Positions 18,367-27,312 of a DNA stretch of 64,000 nucleotides are shown piece by piece. The notes beneath the pieces were generated by a model. That model was not told where the DNA came from and ran no database searches. It saw only the letters and a list, made by a program, of their open reading frames with translations. The first letter of the stretch is position 1, and each line of letters starts with the position of its first letter. This stretch comes from Asaia bogorensis NBRC 16594 (GTDB taxonomy: Bacteria; Pseudomonadota; Alphaproteobacteria; Acetobacterales; Acetobacteraceae): contig NZ_AP014690.1 of assembly GCF_001547995.1 (NCBI RefSeq), positions 2,477,001 through 2,541,000 on the forward strand. The letters are read 5' to 3'. Position numbers and translations under genes: made by a program.

Positions 18367-19317
18367 TCAGACGATTGATGAGACGAATCGCCCTGACGTG
18401 GCCGCGGCGATCTGACCAACATTCATGTCGGTCGGAACAAAGATGACGGTTGCCTTGCCTGAGCGGCTGGCGGTCACCACCATATCGGCCTGATTGACAT
18501 TCTGCATGAGGGTCAGGATTGCCTCTTCACTCACACCCGGCACGCTCTGGCGAAACAGCTCCGCCGCCTCGGCAAACCCTGCCGCAATCGCCTTGCGTTC
18601 ATTGGCGATACCCTCACCCTGCAGCTTCTTGCTCTCGGCCTCGGCGCGGGCAATACCGACGCGCCGCACCATTTCGGCCTCGGCTTCAGCCTGCGCGGCG
18701 TCCTTGCGCGCAATGGCGGCCAGCTTGTTATTCATGGCCTCCTGAATCTCGCGTGGTGGCATGGGCTGCTCGATCGTAACGCCATGGATATCGAGACCCG
18801 ATTCAAGGGCATCGGCCACCTGATCGGCAATGACGCGGCGGGCAATCTCGTTGCGTTGCGAGTAGAGCGCGGCCAGCGTCATCGTGGACGCAATCTGCCG
18901 GATTTCATTCTCTACCCGAAAGACCAGACGCTTGACGGGCTGCGATACCTTGTAGGCGTAGTTGAACACGGCCTCGCTGTCATCACGGACACTGTAAAGC
19001 AGCACCCAGCGTATCTCGATGAACACGTCATCCAGCGTCTTGACCTCGGAAGAGGTCTCTACCTGCATCTGCTGGAGGGACACCTTGTACGAAACGCGTG
19101 TCAGCAACGGAATACGGAAGTGAAGGCCGCTTTCGAGAAGCTTGCGCTGCGGCTTGCCGAGAAACTCGGTGACGTAAACCATCCGCCCCGGCACGATCAT
19201 GATCCCGCCGAACAACAGGCAGAAGACAAGGAAGAGAGCGAGAACCACAACAATGGTGAGAAGAACGGGCGCGGGAATGGTCAGTGTTTCCTTCTTGCAG
19301 GAGAAGCCCCCAACCAT
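18367..19317 (-). CDS. SPFH/Band 7 (stomatin-like) membrane protein
   Basis: 316 residues. One N-terminal membrane helix (VLLTIVVVLALFLVFCLLFGGIMIV) is followed by an SPFH domain (LESGLHFRIPLLTRVSYKVSLQQMQVETSSEVKTLDDVFIEIRW). An Ala/Glu-rich coiled coil follows (KLAAIARKDAAQAEAEAEMVRRVGIARAEAESKKLQGEG), as in stomatin/HflC relatives. Such proteins form large ring assemblies at the inner membrane and modulate proteases or lipid domains. It converges on the peroxidase gene with a 21-base gap and is divergent from cbiD; no partner protease gene is adjacent. Confidence 0.85.
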   Translation of the reverse strand: MVGGFSCKKETLTIPAPVLLTIVVVLALFLVFCLLFGGIMIVPGRMVYVTEFLGKPQRKLLESGLHFRIPLLTRVSYKVSLQQMQVETSSEVKTLDDVFIEIRWVLLYSVRDDSEAVFNYAYKVSQPVKRLVFRVENEIRQIASTMTLAALYSQRNEIARRVIADQVADALESGLDIHGVTIEQPMPPREIQEAMNNKLAAIARKDAAQAEAEAEMVRRVGIARAEAESKKLQGEGIANERKAIAAGFAEAAELFRQSVPGVSEEAILTLMQNVNQADMVVTASRSGKATVIFVPTDMNVGQIAAATSGRFVSSIV

Positions 19318-19533
19318 AGCCGTGTTATCCAGCCAATACAGAGAGAATTGTTACGTCCGCATTATTGAGCGCCCCAGACAAGCGCTGCGTGCCCGCACGC
19401 ACAAGGCGTGCGCCTTTCCGTTGCCGTCGCTCCACCACGCCGCACTGGCGGCGCGGGGCCGTCTATGTAAAGAACACACAGACCTGCAACAGGAGGTATT
19501 TCCTCCCACGCGATGAGAGGAGCCAACGCCGTC

Positions 19534-20604
19534 ATGACGCAAGCCACGGCCCTGCGTCGCGGATGGACAACCGGAAGCTGCGCTACGGCCGCAGCCAAGG
19601 CAGCCTGGTCTCTGCTGCGGCACGATATCTGCCCCGACCCGGTGACGATCAGCCTGCCCGGCGGCAAGGAAGCGTGTTTTGCGCTCAACGGGCATGGGAA
19701 AGACGGCCGAACCGCATGGGCCAGTGTGATCAAGGATGCCGGTGACGACCCGGATGTAACCCATGGCGCCATAATGCGTGTGACAGTGGAGCAAGCCTCT
19801 GCGGGCACGGGTGTCGCCTTTCGCGCTGGCGAAGGCGTTGGCACCATCACACAGCCCGGCCTGCCCCTGCCGCCGGGAGAGCCCGCCATCAACCCCGTGC
19901 CCCGACAAATGATCCGCGCAGCACTCCTGCAGGTCACGCCAGAAGGGGCGGATGCCATCGTGACGGTCTCGATTGCCGATGGTGAGGTGTTGGCCAGACA
20001 GACGCTCAATGCTCGCCTTGGCATCATTGGCGGTCTCTCCGTTCTGGGAACGACCGGCATTGTCATACCCTATTCCTGCTCGGCCTGGATCCATTCGATC
20101 CATCGCGGCATCGATGTCGCACGCGCTCTCAATCTCCCCCATATCGTGGCGAGCACCGGTGCGACCTCGGAAAATGCTGCGCGGTTGCGCTACAGAGTGA
20201 GTGAGGCCGCCCTCATCGAGATGGGTGATTTTGCGGGTGGCTTGCTGAAATATCTCCATCGGCATCCGGTGCCGCGCCTGACTCTCGCTGGCGGTATTGC
20301 GAAGATGACCAAGCTAGCCGAGGGCCATCTCGATCTGCATTCCAGCCGTACCCTGGCCAATCCGGCCGCGCTGCGCAGCATCGCCGCGCCTTTGGGCTTA
20401 TCCGCCTCCCGCATGGCACAACTCGATGCAGCCAAGACTATTGCGCAGGGCTATGCCGCCCTCGCTGATGAAAGGCTGGGCAAACTCATTGCCGAAGCGG
20501 CCTGCGCCACCGCGCGCAAGACGCTCGCTTGTCCAGACTGTGAAATCGGGGTGCTGGTGGTGGACAGGCAAGGCCTGATTGTCGGTGCCAGCGAGAGAGC
20601 GTGA
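19534..20604 (+). CDS. cbiD: Cobalt-precorrin-5B C1-methyltransferase
   Basis: 356 residues from the ATG at 19534, chosen because GAGGAG lies ten bases upstream; an ATG at 19513 is in frame. LRRGWTTGSCATAAAKAAW is the CbiD N-terminal motif, and VGTITQPGLPLPPGEPAINPVPRQMI, GLSVLGTTGIVIPYSCSAWIHSI and GDFAGGLLKYL continue the family pattern. It methylates C1 of the corrin ring in cobalamin synthesis. No other cob/cbi gene is in the window, and I could not find a cobalamin riboswitch in the 200 bases upstream. Confidence 0.9.
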   Translation: MTQATALRRGWTTGSCATAAAKAAWSLLRHDICPDPVTISLPGGKEACFALNGHGKDGRTAWASVIKDAGDDPDVTHGAIMRVTVEQASAGTGVAFRAGEGVGTITQPGLPLPPGEPAINPVPRQMIRAALLQVTPEGADAIVTVSIADGEVLARQTLNARLGIIGGLSVLGTTGIVIPYSCSAWIHSIHRGIDVARALNLPHIVASTGATSENAARLRYRVSEAALIEMGDFAGGLLKYLHRHPVPRLTLAGGIAKMTKLAEGHLDLHSSRTLANPAALRSIAAPLGLSASRMAQLDAAKTIAQGYAALADERLGKLIAEAACATARKTLACPDCEIGVLVVDRQGLIVGASERA

Positions 20605-20673
20605 CGCAGGCGCACTTGCCTGAGCCCCCGGCACGAACCTGAAAATTTGGTGACTTTCCGTAACGAAAAGCGA

Positions 20674-20703
20674 TTGACCATTTCGATATCGTCATTTTAT
20701 CGT
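20674..20703 (+). promoter_or_regulatory. Putative promoter of a TonB receptor
   Basis: TTGACC at 20674-20679 and TATCGT at 20698-20703, 18 bp apart, before the receptor gene. A fair sigma-70-type match only. Confidence 0.35.
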
Positions 20704-20725
20704 AATCAGAAAGAAACTGATTACG
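20701..20725. promoter_or_regulatory. Inverted repeat before a TonB receptor
   Basis: Perfect 9-bp arms CGTAATCAG and CTGATTACG around AAAGAAA, ending 12 bases before the proposed ATG. It overlaps the end of the putative -10 and the leader, so it could be an operator or a hairpin that covers the ribosome site. Confidence 0.45.
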
Positions 20726-20736
20726 GAAAAGCGGTC

Positions 20737-23217
20737 ATGCGTCGATGGAAAGTGATGATACCAGAAAACAGACTCCGTTCTGGCGCTTTCCTCATGGTAT
20801 TCATATCTATCGGCTACAATCCTTCTCTTGTCATGGCCGCGTCTCACGCCAGCCAGAAGGCGGAAAAATCCGTTTTGGCACGCAAAAAGACACCCGGAAC
20901 GGCCAGAAAGACTGCTGCCCTGGCCGTCCTTGCGCAGAAAGAGTCGATCTCTGTCAGCGGCAAGCGCCTGCGCAGCCATGCTGCCGAAGTCGCGATCTCG
21001 CGCAGCGTCATGGATCGTTTCATTCCCGGCACGAACCCGATGCAGGTCCTTTCTCTCACTACACCGGGAGCCAATTTCACGTCGTCCGACGCTTTCGGCC
21101 TCGATACCGCCGCCAATACCTTTTACGTGCGCGGCTTCACGCAGACACAGATCGGCGCAACGCTTGACGGCATACCGCTCGGCACGCAGGGCTTTACCAA
21201 CCAGAACGGCGTCTCGATCACCCAGGCCATGATTCAGGATGATCTGGCGGGGATGACCATCTCGCAGGGCGCAGGCTCGCTCGATACGTTCTCGGGGCAG
21301 CTTTTGGGCGCCGCCATGACGTACACATCCTCCGACCCTGCGGACAAGGCCGGCGGTCGGGTGAGCCAGAGCTTTGGCAGTTATAACGCCTTTCGCACCT
21401 ATGGAAGGGCCGATAGCGGCATCCTCAACCCGAGCGGTACGAAATTTTATGCGTCCTTCGCCCGCACCGAGAGCAAACTCTGGAAGGGCGAAGGCTATCA
21501 GCGCGAATTACAGGCCGATGCCAAACTCGTGCAGCCTGTGGGAGACCACGGCAAGATCACCGGGTTCTTCGGGTTCGGCAATTTCACCCAGGCCAATTAT
21601 CTGAGTCTGACGAAAAACATGTGGGAGCGTCTCGGACGCGATACCACCTACCTCAAACCCGATTACGAGAAAGCGAAGCTCTGGGCCTATTATGCCCAGT
21701 TCACCGATGATGTGCCGCCCGGCTATGAGGGTGTTCTTTCCAACAGCGAGGTGGGGAATTACGCATGGGATGGCTCCCAGATCCAGCGTAGCTACCTGTC
21801 CTCGGTCAACGGTCATTTCGATATCTCTACGCGCCTGCATTCTGACACGGTGGCCTATGGCAATGTGGCCAGCGGTGTTTATGGCGGCACCAATAATTTC
21901 GTGACGTCCCCAAGCTACGGTGTGCCCATGCTTCTGGCGGATGGTACGGTAAGTGGTGTTCCCATGGCGCTGCAAAGGGCCCATGCCGGCATGCAGCGCA
22001 TCGGCTTTACGCAGAAGCTTTCCTACGAAGCGCCCCATCATAATCTCGTTGAGGGCGGGCTCTGGTATGAAAACAATCGCTGGATCTACAACGCACGCCT
22101 GTACGAGGACACCCCAACCAGCGCCCACAACATGATGTCCGACCTCAGGAAGGGAACAGGGGCCACGTGGTTCGAGGACACTTATAACTCGAACAGTTTC
22201 CAGTTCTTCCTGCAGGATCGCTGGACCATCATCAGGGGTATGACACTGCTGGCGGGTTTCAAATCACTCACCCAAACCACGCATGGCGGCACGAAAAATG
22301 ACTATACGCAGCGCCTCAAGGCCGAGGGCTGGAACACCTATTATCGACGCCCTGCCAGTGGCTCCCTGACGGCATCAGGCGCCTTCCTGCCCCATTTCAG
22401 CTTCGATTACCATTTCCTCGATCATCATGAGATCTACTGGGATATTGCCGAAAACCTGCGCGCCTATGACTACTACTCGCAGGTTGCTTCCGGCACGGCC
22501 TGGGGTGGGCTCGGCAATGCCTCGCAGCCCGCGCAACAGGTGTTTGACGCGAACAAGAAAATCCTCAAGCCCGAACGGACATGGAATTACGTCGTGGGCT
22601 ATCGCTACGACACCAGATTTTTCACCGGCACAGTCGATTACTATCACACAGATTACTATAATCGTCTGGCTTCGATCACCGAAGGGACGTCGAACAACAC
22701 GCGTAATGCCTATATGAATGTCGGCCGCGAAACCATGGATGGGGTCGATATCCTCGGTGCCATCCGTCCGGTCAAGGGGCTCGAAATCACCAACAGCTTC
22801 AGCTGGAACAACGCGCGATATCAGGGCACGGGCATCAATTACGGCGGTCAGATCTACAGCCTGAAAGGCAAGCGTCAGGTGTATTATCCAGCCTATATGT
22901 ACAAGGCCAATCTGGCCTACACATGGCGTGCGACACAGTTCAATTTCAACGTGAACTATATCAGCTCACGACCCATGACATTTCTCAATGATCTGAACAT
23001 TCCGTCCTACTGGCTCGCCAATCTGACTCTTGCTCATGATTTCGGCCGTATCGGCTTTGCCGAGCATTTCAAGGCAAGCTTTGGCGTCACCAACCTCTTT
23101 GACAAGAATTACATCGGTGGCGTTTATGGCGCGGCATCGGTGTCGGGCGATAACAACAGCAATCTCTTTGTCGCATCGCCCAGGCAGTTCATCGGGTCGA
23201 TCGCCGCAGCCTTCTGA
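20737..23217 (+). CDS. TonB-dependent outer-membrane receptor
   Basis: 826 residues from the ATG at 20737; the frame extends to a TTG at 20647, but that would place the promoter and inverted repeat inside the gene. A signal-like stretch (SGAFLMVFISIGYNPSLVMAAS) and a Lys/Ala-rich linker come first. The plug follows: ISVSGKRLRS, NTFYVRGFTQTQIGATLDGIPLGTQGF and LDTFSGQLLGAAMTYTSSDP. The barrel ends PRQFIGSIAAAF with a terminal Phe. Ligand unknown; a xenosiderophore or sugar-acid complex are both possible. It sits between cbiD and idonate dehydrogenase, converging on the latter. Confidence 0.88.
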   Translation: MRRWKVMIPENRLRSGAFLMVFISIGYNPSLVMAASHASQKAEKSVLARKKTPGTARKTAALAVLAQKESISVSGKRLRSHAAEVAISRSVMDRFIPGTNPMQVLSLTTPGANFTSSDAFGLDTAANTFYVRGFTQTQIGATLDGIPLGTQGFTNQNGVSITQAMIQDDLAGMTISQGAGSLDTFSGQLLGAAMTYTSSDPADKAGGRVSQSFGSYNAFRTYGRADSGILNPSGTKFYASFARTESKLWKGEGYQRELQADAKLVQPVGDHGKITGFFGFGNFTQANYLSLTKNMWERLGRDTTYLKPDYEKAKLWAYYAQFTDDVPPGYEGVLSNSEVGNYAWDGSQIQRSYLSSVNGHFDISTRLHSDTVAYGNVASGVYGGTNNFVTSPSYGVPMLLADGTVSGVPMALQRAHAGMQRIGFTQKLSYEAPHHNLVEGGLWYENNRWIYNARLYEDTPTSAHNMMSDLRKGTGATWFEDTYNSNSFQFFLQDRWTIIRGMTLLAGFKSLTQTTHGGTKNDYTQRLKAEGWNTYYRRPASGSLTASGAFLPHFSFDYHFLDHHEIYWDIAENLRAYDYYSQVASGTAWGGLGNASQPAQQVFDANKKILKPERTWNYVVGYRYDTRFFTGTVDYYHTDYYNRLASITEGTSNNTRNAYMNVGRETMDGVDILGAIRPVKGLEITNSFSWNNARYQGTGINYGGQIYSLKGKRQVYYPAYMYKANLAYTWRATQFNFNVNYISSRPMTFLNDLNIPSYWLANLTLAHDFGRIGFAEHFKASFGVTNLFDKNYIGGVYGAASVSGDNNSNLFVASPRQFIGSIAAAF

Positions 23218-23228
23218 GGGGATCAGGC

Positions 23229-24251
23229 CTAGAGCGTAAGCAGCACTTTCATGGCCTCCTTGCGGTTCGAGGCCAGATCGAATGCCTCTCTCGCTCTCTC
23301 GAGCGCGAAGCGGTGCGTGACGAGGGCCGAGAGGTCAGCCTTGCCGTTATCGATGAGCTCGACTGCAAGGGCAAACTCCTCACGGAACCGGAATGACCCC
23401 ACCCAGTTCAGCTCGCCTGCCACGATACGGCTTTGCGGCAGAGTCACATCATCCCCAAGACCAAGCTGAACGATCGTCCCGCAAGGGCTCATCAGATCAA
23501 TACCATTTCTGAGCGCCTGCTCATTGCCTGAGCACTCGATCATCACATCCACCTGCCCCTTGAGCGCCGCCAGCGCATCAGGCTCTTCCCGCCCGTTGAT
23601 CACCTCATCTGCGCCAGCCTTGCGCGCTATTTCGAGCGGCTCGGAGAGGATATCGGTCACAATCACCCGCCTCGCACCATTCAGTCGGGCTGCAACCGCC
23701 ACGAGTGTTCCGATCGGCCCTGCCCCCGTAATCAGCACCTTTTTGCCAAGCAGTGCGCCCGCCCGTCTGACAGCGTGGAGCGCAACGGCGAAGGGCTCGG
23801 CCAGGGCGAGATCGGCAGGTGATTTGTGATGTCCCCTGACGCATTGAACGGCCTTGCAGACAAGGTTCCGCCTGAAGGCACCATCCACATGCGGGTTGCG
23901 CATGGCACTGCCATAAAACCGCATATCGGTGCAGTGATTGGACAGTCCAGCCAGACACATGGCGCAATGGCCGCAGGCCAGACCCGGATTGACGGCCACG
24001 ACATCACCGATTTCGAGCCCCTGCACATCCGGTGCCTTTTGCGCAATGCGCCCAGCTACTTCATGACCAAGCACCATCTTGTGCCTGATGCGCACCGCGC
24101 CAAAGCCGCCGTGATGATAATAATGCAGGTCCGAACCGCAGATACCCCCTGCCTCGACCCGCACCATGACTTCACCGGCCTGGAGGGGCTGCGTCTCGAA
24201 TGTCTCAAGGCGCAGATCATGGGGCGCGTGGATAATGAGAGCCTGGCTCAT
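23229..24251 (-). CDS. idnD: L-idonate 5-dehydrogenase (zinc MDR family)
   Basis: 340 residues resembling E. coli IdnD: GGICGSDLHYYHHGG holds the catalytic zinc cysteine, GHEVAG the next ligand block, GLACGHCAMCLAGLSNHC the four structural-zinc cysteines, and CTDMRFYGSAMRNPHVDGAF is strongly IdnD-like. GAGPIGTLVAVAA is the NAD(P) Rossmann turn. It interconverts L-idonate and 5-ketogluconate in the cytosol, fitting the ketogluconate metabolism of acetic acid bacteria. The idnO/idnK partners are not in the window. Other sorbitol/xylitol dehydrogenases are related, so the substrate is likely rather than proven. Confidence 0.82.
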   Translation of the reverse strand: MSQALIIHAPHDLRLETFETQPLQAGEVMVRVEAGGICGSDLHYYHHGGFGAVRIRHKMVLGHEVAGRIAQKAPDVQGLEIGDVVAVNPGLACGHCAMCLAGLSNHCTDMRFYGSAMRNPHVDGAFRRNLVCKAVQCVRGHHKSPADLALAEPFAVALHAVRRAGALLGKKVLITGAGPIGTLVAVAARLNGARRVIVTDILSEPLEIARKAGADEVINGREEPDALAALKGQVDVMIECSGNEQALRNGIDLMSPCGTIVQLGLGDDVTLPQSRIVAGELNWVGSFRFREEFALAVELIDNGKADLSALVTHRFALERAREAFDLASNRKEAMKVLLTL

Positions 24252-24350
24252 GGGTCGGAACAGCCTTTCGCAGTGATTGCCAAAAGAAAGGCTGCGACGC
24301 GCCGCATGTTCCGCATGCAGGCTCTCACATCGCCGTGTTCCGTCTGCCTT

Positions 24351-26741
24351 TCACTCGAAGGTAGCAGACACGGTCGCGATGGCTGCAAAGCCGGTCCCTA
24401 CGGCATAGGCAGGCTGAGACCCGACAAGCGTCTTGCCCCCCAGCCCCTTGATCTGGCTCGCAGCGCTCGGCGTGAAACCCGTGATGGATGACAGATAATG
24501 CACATCGCCGATGTTAATCAGGCTGAGCATCGCCTTGGGTCTTACATGCCCGAAGCGGGGCAGATAACGGCCGATCGAGGCATCGGCCGTGAAATAGGAC
24601 GGGATGCCCTGATCGTTCATAAGGGTTGAATACTGAGAGTCGGAGTAACGGAAATTGAAATTGCCGAATGTCGTGCCGTCATCGAAGGTCAGCCCGAGCG
24701 CTCCGAGAAATTTGGGAGAAGCCACCTCCTGCTTCCCCTTGGTGGGCAGAATGTCGCCCATATAGGCGATATTATTGCCAATACGGGTGTGCATGTACTG
24801 GCCCGAGGCATAGGCGCTGAAATGATGCCAGGGACGGGTCGAAAGCTCAGCCTGCACGCCTTGTGCTGATTCACCCCCGGCATCGATAGGTTGCGAGGTG
24901 AGAATGCTGGTCCCAGGAATATAGGATACAGAACTGATCTGGTGATGGGTAAGATTATAGTTGAAGCCCGCCACACTCAGCATGACCGGCCCATAATGCC
25001 GGAAGCCGATTTCCTCGCCAATCATGTATTCGGGCGTGAAATTTGCCAGAGGTTGCGTGACAGGTACGGGCGTCGTGAAGGTATAGACCGGCACCTGCGC
25101 CTGAAACGATGAGGGGGCGCGATAACCTGTGGTGCCGTTCACATAGATCTGGTCATCGGGGTTGATCTGATAGCTGATGAGCACCTGCGGCGCAGGGATG
25201 AACATGTTCTTGATCGATTTGTACGGGGTCGATCCGGGTAGATCTTCAGTGAACTGGCGCGAGATCATATTGGCGCGCAAACCCGCATCGATGGTCAGGC
25301 GGTCATGAAACAGCTTGATCTGATCCTCGATACCGAGCGCGTTGAGCTGCTGGAAGCCATTGATGTCATACTGGGTGACCGCTTTTCCACCCACGGTCAG
25401 ATAGCTGTTATTCTGCGTGTACTGCCCCATGGCATTCACCGGATAATGGTTCTGAAACTCGGTATGAACGGCGTAGGAATACCAGTAGGAGAATTTCAGC
25501 GTATTGATGCCACGGTGCCAGGCAGCGATCATGTTCAGCCCGCTTGAGGTCTGTACCCAGGGGTGAATGCTGATGGCCGTGACCGTGCCGGATTGCGGCG
25601 TATAGCCATCGAGAACGGCATATTTCTCGGTACCCCGATACCCGTTCGTCACAGGGATATTCGCGCCATAATTATTGGGGCCATAGGTCTCAACGGCGTA
25701 GGGCTGGGCATCGAGCGACCAACCGCTCCCCAGATCGAAATGGTTCTTGATGGTGCCGACCACGGCATTGGTGGCCTTGGTATTCAGCTTGTAATACAGC
25801 GTGTCTCCCGGTGTATACTGACCATGCGTATTATAGCCCGTACCATATTGATGCCATTGCGCGAGATTGGGATAGACCCACTCCGTCTGGTTCGCATAAT
25901 TATATCCGAAAATTACCTCGGAGCTGCTCTTAGGCGTCCAGTGTTTCAGAAGCGCTCCGTCCAGATGCCAGCGATACAGGCTTCCGGGGCCACGCCACAG
26001 ATTGCCGCTGGAATACGAGCCGGAAACGAAACCAGTCACACCACTATGGCCCAGCTCGCCCGTATCGACGCGTACAAATTCCTTGTTGGTGCTGTGCGTT
26101 CCACCGGAGCCTTCGGCGTATAGAGCGAAATGGTCCGAGGGATGACGCAGGCTCATGGTCATCTGGGCGCCATCGGCATTATAGGTTGGCGCCGTGAGGT
26201 CCGATGATCCCTGGCTGACCGAGACATTTGCCAGATCCTCGTTATCCACCATCGCCGATGTGTAAGCGCTATAGGTGAAAGGATCAGCCAGTGGCATGCC
26301 CTCATAGATCATGCCGATCTGGGTCTGGTCGAGACCACGGATATGAACTGTCTCCGAGCTCGTGCTGAGTGGTCCCTCGTTATTTCCCTGTACGCCCGGC
26401 AGGCTGGAGACCAGCACGCCCGGATTGACCAGCGGCGACTGCCTCGCGATATATTCCTGCGTCACCGTACTGATCGAACGCGCAACGGTTTGCCGCGCCA
26501 TCAAGCCGCCCCCCAGAACGGCACGACGCCCTGAGACACTGACGTTTTCATCCTGGCCTTTTACCGGCTCATGCCGTTTGGCCCGGCTTGCGGCAGGCCG
26601 TGAGCCTGAACTGACAGGCATGCCCTTGTGCGCCGAGTGGGGGGCATGATGCACCGCCCAGGCGGGTCGCGGCGGAAGCAGGGCCACAAGAGCGCCAGAC
26701 GCGAGCAGAGAAGCCATTTTGCAGGAAATAGGACGCGACAT
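24351..26741 (-). CDS. TonB-dependent outer-membrane receptor
   Basis: 796 residues from the ATG at 26741, which gives a clean signal peptide (CKMASLLASGALVALLPPRPAWA); the frame is open to 26828. The plug has ENVSVSGRRAVLGGGLMARQTVARSI, VHIRGLDQTQIGMIYEGMPLADPF and SQGSSDLTAPTYNADGAQMTMS. The barrel ends IATVSATFE. It is on the same strand as idnD, which lies 99 bases downstream of it, so the two could share a transcript and the receptor might serve sugar-acid or complexed substrate uptake. That link is inference from position. Confidence 0.87.
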   Translation of the reverse strand: MSRPISCKMASLLASGALVALLPPRPAWAVHHAPHSAHKGMPVSSGSRPAASRAKRHEPVKGQDENVSVSGRRAVLGGGLMARQTVARSISTVTQEYIARQSPLVNPGVLVSSLPGVQGNNEGPLSTSSETVHIRGLDQTQIGMIYEGMPLADPFTYSAYTSAMVDNEDLANVSVSQGSSDLTAPTYNADGAQMTMSLRHPSDHFALYAEGSGGTHSTNKEFVRVDTGELGHSGVTGFVSGSYSSGNLWRGPGSLYRWHLDGALLKHWTPKSSSEVIFGYNYANQTEWVYPNLAQWHQYGTGYNTHGQYTPGDTLYYKLNTKATNAVVGTIKNHFDLGSGWSLDAQPYAVETYGPNNYGANIPVTNGYRGTEKYAVLDGYTPQSGTVTAISIHPWVQTSSGLNMIAAWHRGINTLKFSYWYSYAVHTEFQNHYPVNAMGQYTQNNSYLTVGGKAVTQYDINGFQQLNALGIEDQIKLFHDRLTIDAGLRANMISRQFTEDLPGSTPYKSIKNMFIPAPQVLISYQINPDDQIYVNGTTGYRAPSSFQAQVPVYTFTTPVPVTQPLANFTPEYMIGEEIGFRHYGPVMLSVAGFNYNLTHHQISSVSYIPGTSILTSQPIDAGGESAQGVQAELSTRPWHHFSAYASGQYMHTRIGNNIAYMGDILPTKGKQEVASPKFLGALGLTFDDGTTFGNFNFRYSDSQYSTLMNDQGIPSYFTADASIGRYLPRFGHVRPKAMLSLINIGDVHYLSSITGFTPSAASQIKGLGGKTLVGSQPAYAVGTGFAAIATVSATFE

Positions 26742-26981
26742 AACCCGATTCCGATACTGTGACGGCATGCGTGTCGTTACGCTTGCGATATCGGGCGGCA
26801 CTTTGTGCGAGGGGTTCCTGCGTATCAAACTACAGTTTGATGACTATTTTTGGTCTGATTTGTTAATATTTCAGCGACATGAATTTCTACTGACAATAGC
26901 GAGAAATCGTCGCATCTCCAGCCTTATGACTCACGGTACGGTCAGAGTTGCGCCGCTGATCATGAAGACCGGCTGAAGCAA

Positions 26982-27008
26982 GGCCGGCAGCCTGCGCGAA
27001 CGCCGGCC
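26982..27008. terminator. GC-rich stem-loop after the small lipoprotein
   Basis: GGCCGGC and GCCGGCC arms with a 13-base loop, 17 bases past the stop of the leftward lipoprotein gene. No clear T-tract. Confidence 0.35.
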
Positions 27009-27025
27009 AGCCGGGAAATTCTGGG

Positions 27026-27169
27026 TCAGTTGCAGGTATGCAGAACCGATTTTGCGCTCGTCACCTGATAGGAGGTGGCCGTCGGATCATTGGCGCAAGC
27101 CGCATGATCGATCCCGTTACAGGAAGTGAGAGCGAGTGCGCCCACCAGAAATGCCATCAATTTGCCCAT
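27026..27169 (-). CDS. Small lipoprotein (47 residues)
   Basis: A short gene reading MGKLMAFLVGALALTSC then NGIDHAACAND and ending SVLHTCN. LALTSC is a good lipobox after a Lys-containing hydrophobic signal, so signal peptidase II would leave a 31-residue lipid-anchored peptide with two further cysteines that could form a disulfide. AAAGGA lies about 11 bases before the ATG. It is similar in size to entericidin-type lipoproteins but without their motif. Unknown function. Confidence 0.6.
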   Translation of the reverse strand: MGKLMAFLVGALALTSCNGIDHAACANDPTATSYQVTSAKSVLHTCN

Positions 27170-27312
27170 GCTCGGTCCATCCTTTGTTACAGGTCATCAA
27201 CGCACCAGCCTGGACAGAGTGTCAATCGGGGTTAGCCGGGATCCGCATCACGCCTTGGGGATGGCTGGACTGACACGATGAAAGAACGCGCAGACCCACT
27301 CCTGAAATCCCA

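Noticed and set aside
19318-19512. Possible cobalamin riboswitch before cbiD
   Set aside because: GCACTGGCGGC resembles part of the B12 box, but the other conserved core blocks are not found on either strand.
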